DNA of 11,311 nucleotides from an uncultured Collinsella sp. (GTDB taxonomy: Bacteria > Actinomycetota > Coriobacteriia > Coriobacteriales > Coriobacteriaceae). Within the stretch, counting starts at the first letter, position 1. The number at the start of each line of letters is the position of its first letter. The stretch is from assembly GCA_900545555.1 (NCBI GenBank), contig UQZI01000067.1:1-11311 (forward strand), given 5' to 3'. The translations under genes and the position numbers were made by a program. The notes under the pieces were generated by a model. That model was not told the DNA's origin. It worked only from the letters and a program-made list of their open reading frames with translations, and ran no database searches. This document shows positions 1 through 5,871 of the stretch, piece after piece.

Positions 1-89
1 GAGCCGATTCGGTTAACGAGGCGGTTGACCACGGCAGCGACGCGCGCCGCGGCTTCGGGTACAGACTGGTTGCTTAGGTTCTCAGCCAC
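1..89 (-). CDS. 5' end of an unidentified protein (partial, cut by window edge)
   Basis: Only the first 29 codons are visible, running off the left edge. They begin VAENLSNQSVPEAAARVAAV and continue with an Asn/Arg/Val-rich stretch. The open frame follows a purine-rich site (GGGAGGAAAC) directly before a GTG at 89-87. An in-frame ATG at 101-99, preceded by AAGGAGGA, is an alternative start adding four residues, but its Shine-Dalgarno spacing is only 1-2 nt. A perfect TATAAT lies about 45 bp upstream, and the hisS terminator separates this gene from hisS, so it is probably a separate transcription unit. The visible segment could be an amphipathic helix. Too little is present to name a family; I did not recognise it. 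Confidence 0.6.
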   Translation of the reverse strand, partial: MAENLSNQSVPEAAARVAAVVNRLVNRIG

Positions 90-133
90 GTTTCCTCCCA
101 TTCCTCCTTCTATGCACGTAACATGCGGTATTC

Positions 134-139
134 ATTATA
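134..139 (-). promoter_or_regulatory. -10 box of the leftmost gene
   Basis: Minus-strand TATAAT, a perfect sigma-70 type -10 hexamer, about 45 bp upstream of the leftmost gene's start. No good -35 hexamer is present at 16-18 bp, where the sequence reads GTCGAA or TGTCGA. The promoter may therefore depend on an activator; a 9-bp inverted repeat covers the -35 zone. Confidence 0.5.
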
Positions 140-149
140 GGCGCTTGGG

Positions 150-193
150 AAATACTTTCGACACTGATTGCGCTTTACCACACAAAAGTATTT
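150..193. repeat. 9-bp perfect inverted repeat flanking the -35 region
   Basis: AAATACTTT (150-158) and its exact reverse complement AAAGTATTT (185-193) are separated by 26 bp. The matching context extends to roughly GRAAATACTTTYG. The pair lies just upstream of the TATAAT at 134-139, and the arm centres are about 35 bp apart. Two inverted half-sites here could bind a regulator of the leftmost gene. This is inferred from position only. Confidence 0.4.
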
Positions 194-247
194 TCTGCAT
201 TGCAAGGGTTTTTGCCCTAAATGGTCGTATTTCTCGGTGGACGGCAT

Positions 248-289
248 ACACAAACGGGGGCATTCCGCATAAATGCGAAACACCCCCGT
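248..289 (-). terminator. Intrinsic terminator of hisS
   Basis: Minus-strand hairpin with outer stem ACGGGGG/CCCCCGT (283-289 with 254-260). An inner stem TT-CGCAT/ATGCG-AA is separated from it by small internal mismatches. It is followed by TTTGTGT, a short T-rich tail. It lies about 58 nt after the hisS stop codon. The stem is strong and the U tract modest, so termination is likely but may be incomplete. Confidence 0.7.
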
Positions 290-346
290 AACAATCGCTC
301 GCAATGGACGGGACACTCAAGCGGGTCCGCAGCTCAAAAAGATGCG

Positions 347-1660
347 CTACAGGCGCTCGCGAACCGCCTCGACCACGTTGGCCAGATCGACGAGAACCTC
401 GTCATGGCTCTGCATGTCGCGTACCTTGACCTTGCCGGCGGCAAGCTCGTCGCCACCCAGGACCAGGATGAGCTTAGCGCCCACCTTGTCGGCCTGCTTA
501 AACTGAGCCTTGAGCGAACGGCCCTGATAGTCTGCCTCGGTCACGATGCCCGCGGCGCGAAGCTCCTGCGTAATGACAAAGACGTTCTGGCGCAGCTCCT
601 TGCCGGCGTTGGCGACATAGACGCACGGGACCTCATCGGCACCCAAATCGCTGCCAAAGGCCTGCAGGGCCAGCAGGGCGCGCTCAAAACCGACGGCGAA
701 GCCGACGCCGGCCGTGGGCTTGCCACCCTCGAGCTCGACCAGGCCGTCGTAGCGGCCGCCGCCACCGATGGAGCCGACGCCGGCACCGGGAGCCTCGACC
801 TCAAAGACGGTGCGGGTGTAGTAGTCCAGACCACGCACCAGTGTGGGATCCTCGACATACTCGATACCGGCGGCATCCAGATAGCGCTTGACCTGCTCGT
901 AGTGCTCGCGGCACTCGTCGCACAGGTTGTCGCCCATCAGCGGCGCGTCGGCCATGATCTCGCGGCAGTGGTCGTTCTTGCAGTCGAAGGCACGCAGCGG
1001 GTTGAGCTCGGCGCGCTCGCGGCACTCATCGCACATCTCGTCAGCGTGATCGAGGATAAACTGCTTGACCTGCTCGCGGTAAGCCGGACGGCACTGAGCG
1101 TCGCCCATCGAGTTAATGAGCAGACGGAGCTTGGAAAGATCGAAGCCCAGGCGCTTGTAGAACTCCATGAGCATGATGATGCACTCGGCGTCTGCCGCCG
1201 GATCGGGAGCGCCGAGCCACTCGATACCCACCTGGTGGAACTGACGCAGGCGGCCCTTCTGGGGACGCTCGCCGCGGAACATGGCCTCGGCGTAGTAAGC
1301 CTTAAACGGCGTGGAGCCCTGGGGCACCAGGTTGTTCTCCACGACTGCGCGCACCACACCGGCCGTGCCCTCGGGACGAAGCGCCAGGCGCTGCTTGGGC
1401 TTGAGTTTTGTGTCGGTGCCCTCGGTAAAGACGCGCTCCAGGTTGGCACCGCTGAACACACGGAACATTTCCTTGCGCACGACGTCGGTCGACTGGCCGA
1501 TGCCGTGGACAAAGACGTCCACCTGCTCGATCGCGGGCGTCTCGATGGGCTTAAAGCCAAACGGCTCGAACACGCCGGCCGCAATCTGCTGCATCTTTTG
1601 CCAGGCGCGCATCTCGGCGCCGATAAGGTCGCGGGTTCCCTCCGCCTTCTGTGCCTGCAT
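347..1660 (-). CDS. hisS: Histidyl-tRNA synthetase
   Basis: This is a class II aminoacyl-tRNA synthetase that charges tRNA-His with histidine using ATP, in the cytoplasm. The 437-aa product is of normal length. Visible landmarks in order: N-terminal KAEGTRDL (residues 5-12), LRPEGTAGVVRA (94-105), motif 2 with the FRGERPQKGRLRQFHQ signature (128-143), the histidine-specific LVRGLDYYTRT (274-284), GGGGRYDGL (299-307), motif 3 AGVGFAVGFERAL (317-329), and a C-terminal anticodon-binding domain (about 344-437). An insertion at 190-250 carries Cys-x-x-Cys pairs (CDEC at 210 and 247, C...C at 227/232). I chose the ATG at 1660 because AAAGG lies 9 nt upstream; a TTG two codons earlier sits too close to that site. 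A perfect TATAAT lies about 43 bp upstream and a terminator follows the stop. Confidence 0.97.
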   Translation of the reverse strand: MQAQKAEGTRDLIGAEMRAWQKMQQIAAGVFEPFGFKPIETPAIEQVDVFVHGIGQSTDVVRKEMFRVFSGANLERVFTEGTDTKLKPKQRLALRPEGTAGVVRAVVENNLVPQGSTPFKAYYAEAMFRGERPQKGRLRQFHQVGIEWLGAPDPAADAECIIMLMEFYKRLGFDLSKLRLLINSMGDAQCRPAYREQVKQFILDHADEMCDECRERAELNPLRAFDCKNDHCREIMADAPLMGDNLCDECREHYEQVKRYLDAAGIEYVEDPTLVRGLDYYTRTVFEVEAPGAGVGSIGGGGRYDGLVELEGGKPTAGVGFAVGFERALLALQAFGSDLGADEVPCVYVANAGKELRQNVFVITQELRAAGIVTEADYQGRSLKAQFKQADKVGAKLILVLGGDELAAGKVKVRDMQSHDEVLVDLANVVEAVRERL

Positions 1661-1702
1661 GGGCAAACACCTTTCTTTTGTATCGCGTCATAGGTAGTGG
1701 AC

Positions 1703-1708
1703 ATTATA
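1703..1708 (-). promoter_or_regulatory. -10 box of hisS
   Basis: Perfect minus-strand TATAAT, 42 bp upstream of the hisS ATG, which would give a leader of about 36 nt. With the standard 17-bp spacer the -35 hexamer falls exactly on CGCCGC (1726-1731). That is the closing arm of hairpin H1 and does not resemble TTGACA. Either the promoter has a weak -35, or hisS is also read from further upstream through the hairpins. Confidence 0.5.
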
Positions 1709-1725
1709 CGGCACAAAGCAGCAAC

Positions 1726-1785
1726 GCGGCGGAGCGTCTGACCGAACGAGGGTATGGGGACTCGTTCGGCCAGATGCACCGCCGC
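1726..1785 (-). repeat. Hairpin H1 of the array (60 nt)
   Basis: On the minus strand: closing stem GCGGCG/CGCCGC (6 bp), a 10-nt middle section with 8 of 10 positions paired, a 9-bp upper stem CCGAACGAG/CTCGTTCGG, and a 10-nt loop UCCCCAUACC. It has 23 of 25 positions paired. It shares its layout with H3 and lies against the hisS promoter. Confidence 0.65.
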
Positions 1786-1792
1786 GACAGCT

Positions 1793-1854
1793 GATCCGCT
1801 TTCCTCCGACCCCTTCGGGTCACATGATCTGCTGGGGACGAAGGAAAGCGGACC
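1793..1854 (-). repeat. Hairpin H2 of the array (62 nt)
   Basis: The minus-strand stem begins GGUCCGCUUUCCUUCG and closes with the matching CGGAGGAAAGCGGAUC. Twenty of 21 positions pair, including two G.U, with a single U.U mismatch before a CCCC/GGGG top. The loop is 20 nt. An alternative short hairpin GACCC-GAAG-GGGTC is possible within 1808-1821. The core 11 bp (1795-1805 with 1842-1852) are perfect on either strand. Confidence 0.65.
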
Positions 1855-1866
1855 GTCCTTTGACCT

Positions 1867-1926
1867 GCGGCGACCTTGGAAACCGAATGATGGTACGAGC
1901 ATCCATTCGGCTCCCAAGACCGCCGC
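1867..1926 (-). repeat. Hairpin H3 of the array (60 nt)
   Basis: On the minus strand it has the closing stem GCGGCG/CGCCGC, then GUCUUGGGAG pairing with UUUCCAAGGU, then CCGAAUGG pairing with UCAUUCGG. That gives 24 consecutive pairs, five of them G.U. Read on the plus strand the same five positions are A.C mismatches. The apical loop includes UGCUCGUACC, similar to the H1 loop. Confidence 0.7.
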
Positions 1927-1964
1927 GGGCAGATCAGGGTGAGCCGGCAAACGCGGCAGCGCCC

Positions 1965-3269
1965 TTACTCTCCCGCCGCGCTCGCGCGCAGCTTGGCTGC
2001 AATGGGCTCGGATGCCAGCAGGAACACGAGCATGACCACGGAGCACGCCAGGCATACAATCCAGGTGCTCGCAAAGGAGCCCGTGGCATCGAACAGCACG
2101 CCCGAGACGATAGCGCCCACGGTGCCGCCGACCATCTCGAGCGAGGTAATGGTGCCCGTGACCTTACCGAGGTCGGCCATGCCAAACTGCTTGGACGCGG
2201 CGATTGTAGGCGTGATGGTGCCCATGCACGTTCCAACACCAAAGCTCACAGCAGCGACAATAGGACCGAGGTCCGTCGTCGGGAAACACAGCGCCACGCA
2301 GGCGATAATGCACGCAACGGAGCCAAGGATATTGCCAAAGCGCAGGCCAAAGCGGTCATAGATCGCACCGAGCGAAATCTTGGCGATAACGACGGTAACC
2401 ATGTAGGCCGAAAGCACGGTGCCTGCCCACATGGGGTCGTGGCCGCCCGTGACGATCTTGGCACCGTTGACGGTAACACTCGTCATGTTGGTAACCTGGT
2501 TGGGCAGGATGGCGCCATTGACCAAGCCCATAAAGAGGAAGGCGACGACGAGCAGCCAAAATGCCGGGCTCTTCTTGATACGAGACCAGCCGACGCTAAC
2601 CTCGGGGGCTGCCTTCTCGTTCTTATCACCCGTGGCAGAAGCAGACGGGTCGCCTGGATTCTCGCCGAGCGGCTTAAGACCGATCTCGGAAGGCTTGGTG
2701 CGGAAGGAATAGGCCGTGATGGGCAGCGCCGCCACCATGCAGATAGCCGCGAGCACCAGGAAGGCGGAACGCCAGCCAACGCTCACGATGAGCGAGCTCA
2801 CGATGGGAGACAGAATAGCGCCGCCAAAGCCCGAGCCCGAAAGTGCGATGGAGATGGCAAGGCCTCGCTTGGCCGTAAACCAGTTGGCGGTCACCAGGCT
2901 GATGAGCAGGCGGGTCGAGGCGACGGCAAAGCAGCCCGAGACGGCAAAGAGCACGTAGACCTGCCACAGCTCACCGACAAAGCTCATACCGGCAAGAACG
3001 GCAGAGGTGGCGATTACAGTGAGGGAGCCCAAAACGCGGCCGCTTACTTTATCGGCGACATGGCCAATGACAAGCGAGCCGATAACGCTCACCACGGTGG
3101 AGATGGCGTTGGAGATGTTGTACTGCGCAAGCGTGATGCCCAGGTCGCTTACGATGAGCGGCTGAAACAGGCTCATGCAGTTAACGAAAATCGTGTAGCA
3201 CGTGGCCATGATCACAAAGCCGGAGGCCACCACGAGCCAGCCGGGGAAAAATTTACGTTGCTGGGACAT
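1965..3269 (-). CDS. MFS transporter, oxalate:formate antiporter / monocarboxylate type
   Basis: A 434-aa integral membrane protein of the major facilitator superfamily with about 12 membrane segments in two halves. A hydrophilic central loop (about 190-228) separates the halves and is rich in Asp, Ser, Lys and Glu. Motif A-like loops occur in both halves: GHVADKVSGR (69-78) and GAIYDRFGLR (301-310). The segment ANWFTAKRGLA (128-138), between the fourth and fifth helices, is typical of the OFA/monocarboxylate branch, which suggests an organic-anion substrate; the real substrate cannot be read from the sequence. The ATG is preceded by AAGGAG at 6-7 nt spacing, embedded in the stop region of the amidohydrolase 3 bp upstream. 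The two genes are thus an operon and probably handle the same compound. The three-hairpin array begins 38 nt after the stop. Confidence 0.88.
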   Translation of the reverse strand: MSQQRKFFPGWLVVASGFVIMATCYTIFVNCMSLFQPLIVSDLGITLAQYNISNAISTVVSVIGSLVIGHVADKVSGRVLGSLTVIATSAVLAGMSFVGELWQVYVLFAVSGCFAVASTRLLISLVTANWFTAKRGLAISIALSGSGFGGAILSPIVSSLIVSVGWRSAFLVLAAICMVAALPITAYSFRTKPSEIGLKPLGENPGDPSASATGDKNEKAAPEVSVGWSRIKKSPAFWLLVVAFLFMGLVNGAILPNQVTNMTSVTVNGAKIVTGGHDPMWAGTVLSAYMVTVVIAKISLGAIYDRFGLRFGNILGSVACIIACVALCFPTTDLGPIVAAVSFGVGTCMGTITPTIAASKQFGMADLGKVTGTITSLEMVGGTVGAIVSGVLFDATGSFASTWIVCLACSVVMLVFLLASEPIAAKLRASAAGE

Positions 3270-3272
3270 GGA

Positions 3273-4571
3273 TTACTCCTTGTGGTCCGCAATGTATCCG
3301 AGAGCGACGGCGGCATAAGCCGCGGCGCCGAGGGGAAGCTCGGCATCGTTAAAGCGCGCCTTGGGATGATGCTGGGCAAAATGCTCGTCCGTATCGGTCA
3401 CGGCCGCGCCCACCGTAAAGTACGCACTTGGGATCTCGCTCGAGATAAGTGCGAAATCCTCGCTCGCCATGGCGTGGAATAGCGGCAGGAAGGCAGCCTT
3501 GGGCAGCACCGCGCCCACGTAGCCAAGCGAGGCCTGGGTCATATCGCTGTCGAGCACGAGCGGCGGAACGTCCGAAAGCGTCTCGATGGTTGCCAGCGTA
3601 CGATATGTTGCGGCAACGCCGTTGACGACCTCCGCGATGCGGGTCTTAAGGTGAGCCATGAGCTCGACATCGAAGCCGCGCAACGTTCCCTCGAGCACGC
3701 AGGTGTCGGGGATGACGTTGGCCGCCAAACCGCCAGCGAACTTACCCACGGTAAGCGCGACCTCCTTGGCCGCCGGCACCTCGCGAGAGATAAGCTCCTG
3801 AAGCGCCAGGTGCACATGCACGCCGGCCGTGATGGGGTCGATGCAGATCTCGGGGCTCGAGCCATGGCCACCCTTGCCCTGCAGCGTGATGCGGAAACCG
3901 TACACGCCCGAGAGCGCCGGACTCCCATAGAGCACCAGGCCAAGCGGCGACTGGCTATTGACATGCATGGCAAAGGCGGCCTGGGGACGCGGGTTCTGCA
4001 GCAGACCGTCGGCGATGGCGGCGCGGGCACCCTCAAAGGTTTCCTCGCCCGGCTGGAACAGCAACTTAACTGTGGCGTTAGCGTCGACAAGCTCGGACTC
4101 GCGGGCCTTGAGCAAACGGGCCGCGCCGAGCAGCGCCGTCGCATGCATATCGTGGCCACAAGCGTGCATGCAGCCGTTGGTGGAAGCGAAAGGCTCGCCC
4201 GATTCCTCGACAACGGGCAGGGCATCCATGTCGCCGCGAAGCATGATGACCGTACCGGCCTGTTCGTCCGTGCAGACGCCATTGCCCTGGGCCGCGGCGG
4301 CACCGGCGCCGACAAGGCCCACAACACAGGAACCATCGACGAGCGTGGCAAATGGGATTTCCATCTCGGTCAGGCGCGCTTGAATATACGCAGAGGTCTG
4401 TGGGAGGCTATTACCCAGCTCGGGCACCTGGTGTAAATCGTGTCGCCACGCAGCGAGCTCGTCTGCAAAAGCCTGAGCTTCTGCAACGAGACCGTCACCG
4501 ATAGCGGCCTGCGCCGCTGCGGTGGCCTTGAGCGCTGATTGCGGTTGAAGATCGGACAGAGCTGGTGCCAT
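3273..4571 (-). CDS. M20D-family metallo-amidohydrolase
   Basis: A 432-aa cytoplasmic hydrolase of the M20 peptidase/amidohydrolase family (relatives include AbgA/AbgB, IAA-amino acid hydrolases and N-acyl-amino acid deacylases). It would cut an amide bond with two bound metal ions. Landmarks: WRHDLHQVPELGN (42-54), RGDMDALPVVEESGEPF (112-128), MHACGHDMHATAL (135-147) with ligands Cys138 and His140, QPGEE (173-177) with catalytic and ligand glutamates, His203 in AMHVN, the dimerisation-domain HGSSP (236-240), MASEDF (368-373), and HHP near 401-403. The full metal and catalytic set looks intact. An Ala-rich N-terminal extension of about 30 residues precedes the core. I start it at the ATG at 4571, which has GGAGG 6 nt upstream; the longer frame to 4625 has no ribosome site. 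It sits 3 bp before the MFS gene. Whether the substrate is an acyl-amino acid, a dipeptide or p-aminobenzoyl-glutamate is not determinable. Confidence 0.92.
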   Translation of the reverse strand: MAPALSDLQPQSALKATAAAQAAIGDGLVAEAQAFADELAAWRHDLHQVPELGNSLPQTSAYIQARLTEMEIPFATLVDGSCVVGLVGAGAAAAQGNGVCTDEQAGTVIMLRGDMDALPVVEESGEPFASTNGCMHACGHDMHATALLGAARLLKARESELVDANATVKLLFQPGEETFEGARAAIADGLLQNPRPQAAFAMHVNSQSPLGLVLYGSPALSGVYGFRITLQGKGGHGSSPEICIDPITAGVHVHLALQELISREVPAAKEVALTVGKFAGGLAANVIPDTCVLEGTLRGFDVELMAHLKTRIAEVVNGVAATYRTLATIETLSDVPPLVLDSDMTQASLGYVGAVLPKAAFLPLFHAMASEDFALISSEIPSAYFTVGAAVTDTDEHFAQHHPKARFNDAELPLGAAAYAAVALGYIADHKE

Positions 4572-4601
4572 AAATGCCCTCCAGTAACGTTTTTGCAGCA
4601 A

Positions 4602-4623
4602 GCACTTTGATAGCGTAAAGTGC
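4602..4623. promoter_or_regulatory. Inverted repeat upstream of the amidohydrolase-MFS operon
   Basis: GCACTTT (4602-4608) and AAAGTGC (4617-4623) form perfect 7-bp arms around an 8-bp spacer. They lie 31 bp upstream of the start codon and downstream of the preceding terminator. This could be an operator for the operon or a short 5' leader hairpin. I found no convincing -35/-10 pair nearby. Confidence 0.4.
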
Positions 4624-4647
4624 AAGGTACAACTTTAAGGGCGACGC

Positions 4648-4675
4648 ATAAAAAATGCCGCCCCGAGAGGGCGGC
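4648..4675 (-). terminator. Intrinsic terminator of the EamA transporter gene
   Basis: Minus-strand hairpin GCCGCCC-TCTCG-GGGCGGC (4675-4657) followed by ATTTTTTATG. This is a textbook GC stem plus U tract, starting 12 nt after the EamA stop codon. It insulates the amidohydrolase operon from upstream transcription. Confidence 0.9.
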
Positions 4676-4687
4676 GCAACAAGTTGT

Positions 4688-5671
4688 TTACAATTGCGGG
4701 CGCGGCTTTTTGCGCAAAAAATCGAAGTGAGTCTCGCTCAAGATAATCGACAGGAAGATAAGCACGAAGCCGGCGAGCAGGCGCGAGGTGAGCGCCTCCC
4801 CCATCAGCAGCACCGAAAACAACACGCCCGAAGGCGACTCCATCGAAAGAAGCAGTGAGCCCGTCGAGGCGGGGACATGCGCCAAACCGACGTTTTGGAC
4901 GAGCAGCGCCGCGCATGTGCAGCCCACCGAGAGGAAAACAGCCACACCGATAAACTCCGGCGTCCATGCAGAGAGGGGCGTCTGAGTCTCGAATAGCAGC
5001 GACGTGATTAAACTCAAAACGCCATTGCCCACAAACATCCAAAACGTGATGACGTTGATGTCCATCTTGCGACCGTACTTGGCAGTCACCGCCATCTGGA
5101 TGGCGAAGAAGATCGCGCCGCCCAAGGTAATAACATCGCCGGCATTGAACTCGACGCTATCGAGCGCTACCAGGCCAATACCCGCCAGGCACAACAACGC
5201 TGCACCCAGGTTATACCGGGTAAGCTTTTCACCGCTCAGGACATAGCTTGCAAACGGCACAAGGATGCAATACGTGCCGGTCAAAAAAGCGCTCTTGCCC
5301 GCCGTGGTCTGTGCCAGGCCGATCGTCTGCAAACCGTAGGCACCCCACATGAGCGCGCCCATGCCAAGCCCGACGATCAGGTTGCGGGCATTGAAATGAG
5401 CGATGATGCGCTTATGGAAAATTGCAAACATAACCAGTGATGCCGGGAGAAAGCGAACATAGACCAGCTCGAACACCGGAATGGTGTCGAGTGCGTCCTT
5501 CATAGTGGTAAAGGAGTAGCCCCAGATAATCGCCACCGAAAGCAGTAGAACTTTCCAGAACAACGGCGAGCGTGCGCCGGCACCCCGGGGAATACCACCC
5601 GCGCCCAAATCCTCACGGGCTACAGGGCTATCGGGCATGTTTTCGATTTCGTTGGCAGCGTATTGGGCCAT
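4688..5671 (-). CDS. EamA/DMT-family transporter
   Basis: A 327-aa inner-membrane protein of the drug/metabolite transporter superfamily with two EamA repeats and about ten predicted membrane helices. The first repeat spans about 40-170 and contains TTAGKSAFLTGTYCILVPF (122-140), a common signature of this branch. The second spans about 175-315 and contains HVPASTGSLLLSMESPSGVL (265-284), followed by the usual GEAL. Members export or import amino acids, nucleosides or other small metabolites; substrate is not predictable here. The first ~37 residues are hydrophilic and probably cytoplasmic and disordered. The ATG at 5671 has GAGG 7 nt upstream; an in-frame GTG five codons earlier (5686) lacks a site at good spacing. 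Strong terminators on both sides make it a single-gene unit. Confidence 0.9.
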   Translation of the reverse strand: MAQYAANEIENMPDSPVAREDLGAGGIPRGAGARSPLFWKVLLLSVAIIWGYSFTTMKDALDTIPVFELVYVRFLPASLVMFAIFHKRIIAHFNARNLIVGLGMGALMWGAYGLQTIGLAQTTAGKSAFLTGTYCILVPFASYVLSGEKLTRYNLGAALLCLAGIGLVALDSVEFNAGDVITLGGAIFFAIQMAVTAKYGRKMDINVITFWMFVGNGVLSLITSLLFETQTPLSAWTPEFIGVAVFLSVGCTCAALLVQNVGLAHVPASTGSLLLSMESPSGVLFSVLLMGEALTSRLLAGFVLIFLSIILSETHFDFLRKKPRPQL

Positions 5672-5711
5672 GGAACATCCTCGCACTCAATCTGGGCGTG
5701 GTGTCCGCACG

Positions 5712-5740
5712 CGTATGGCTGCGTGCCGCCTCATGGTCAA
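5712..5740 (-). promoter_or_regulatory. Candidate promoter of the EamA gene
   Basis: Minus-strand TTGACC (5740-5735, five of six matches to the -35 consensus) lies 17 bp from CATACG (5717-5712, three of six to the -10). It sits just beyond the preceding terminator and about 40 bp before the start codon. Position and -35 are good; the -10 is weak. Confidence 0.3.
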
Positions 5741-5777
5741 ATAAAAACGGGACGCGCCGGACCCCCGGCACGCCCCG
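5739..5777 (-). terminator. Intrinsic terminator of the YhgE-like gene pair
   Basis: A minus-strand stem of 13 pairs (5777-5765 with 5760-5748, two of them G.U) with a 4-nt GGGT loop, followed by TTTTTATTT. It begins about 95 nt after the stop of the second YhgE-like gene. A strong, classical terminator. Confidence 0.9.
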
Positions 5778-5871
5778 CTACTGTAGCAACAACCAGCGTT
5801 GCACCGCAATCCAGCCCACTAAAGCGTCAGCAAAGTGAACCTCGATGTTTTGTCAATGTCACGCTGTTGCA

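Larger units (their letters stand above)
1726..1926 (-). ncRNA. Array of three long tandem hairpins, candidate structured RNA
   Basis: Three adjacent hairpins fill most of the 304-bp gap between the MFS gene and hisS. In minus-strand order they are H3 (1926-1867), H2 (1854-1793) and H1 (1785-1726), with linkers of 12 and 7 nt. Of 70 stem positions, 67 pair in minus-strand RNA. In H2 and H3 all seven wobble positions are A.C mismatches on the plus strand and G.U only in minus-strand RNA, which points to minus-strand transcription. The array starts 38 nt after the MFS stop codon and ends 17 bp before the hisS -10 box. It could be the 3' end of the MFS transcript, a long hisS leader, or an independent small RNA. 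None of the hairpins has a U tract, so these are not ordinary terminators, and no T-box sequence is present. I do not recognise a known RNA family. Confidence 0.6.

Noticed and set aside
221..1693. Long plus-strand open frame opposite hisS (490 aa)
   Set aside because: It is the antisense shadow of a clearly conserved gene in GC-rich DNA. Low-complexity Leu/Ala/His/Asp composition, and no ribosome site or recognisable family.
1726..1926. Integron attC sites or standard terminators
   Set aside because: The repeats lack the GTTRRRY core and the complementary inverse core needed for attC, and no cassettes are present. None of the three hairpins is followed by a U tract.
1667..1964. T-box or histidine-responsive leader for hisS
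   Set aside because: No AGGGTGG-type T-box sequence, no specifier-loop layout and no terminator/antiterminator pair. The array also lies upstream of a perfect -10 box.
1824..3482. Long plus-strand open frame opposite the MFS gene (552 aa)
   Set aside because: Antisense shadow of the MFS and amidohydrolase genes; Arg/His/Asp/Gly-rich with no membrane segments or domains.
4572..4625. Longer N-terminus for the amidohydrolase (MHFTLSKCLL...)
   Set aside because: The extension has no ribosome site and runs through the inverted repeat. The ATG at 4571 has GGAGG at ideal spacing.
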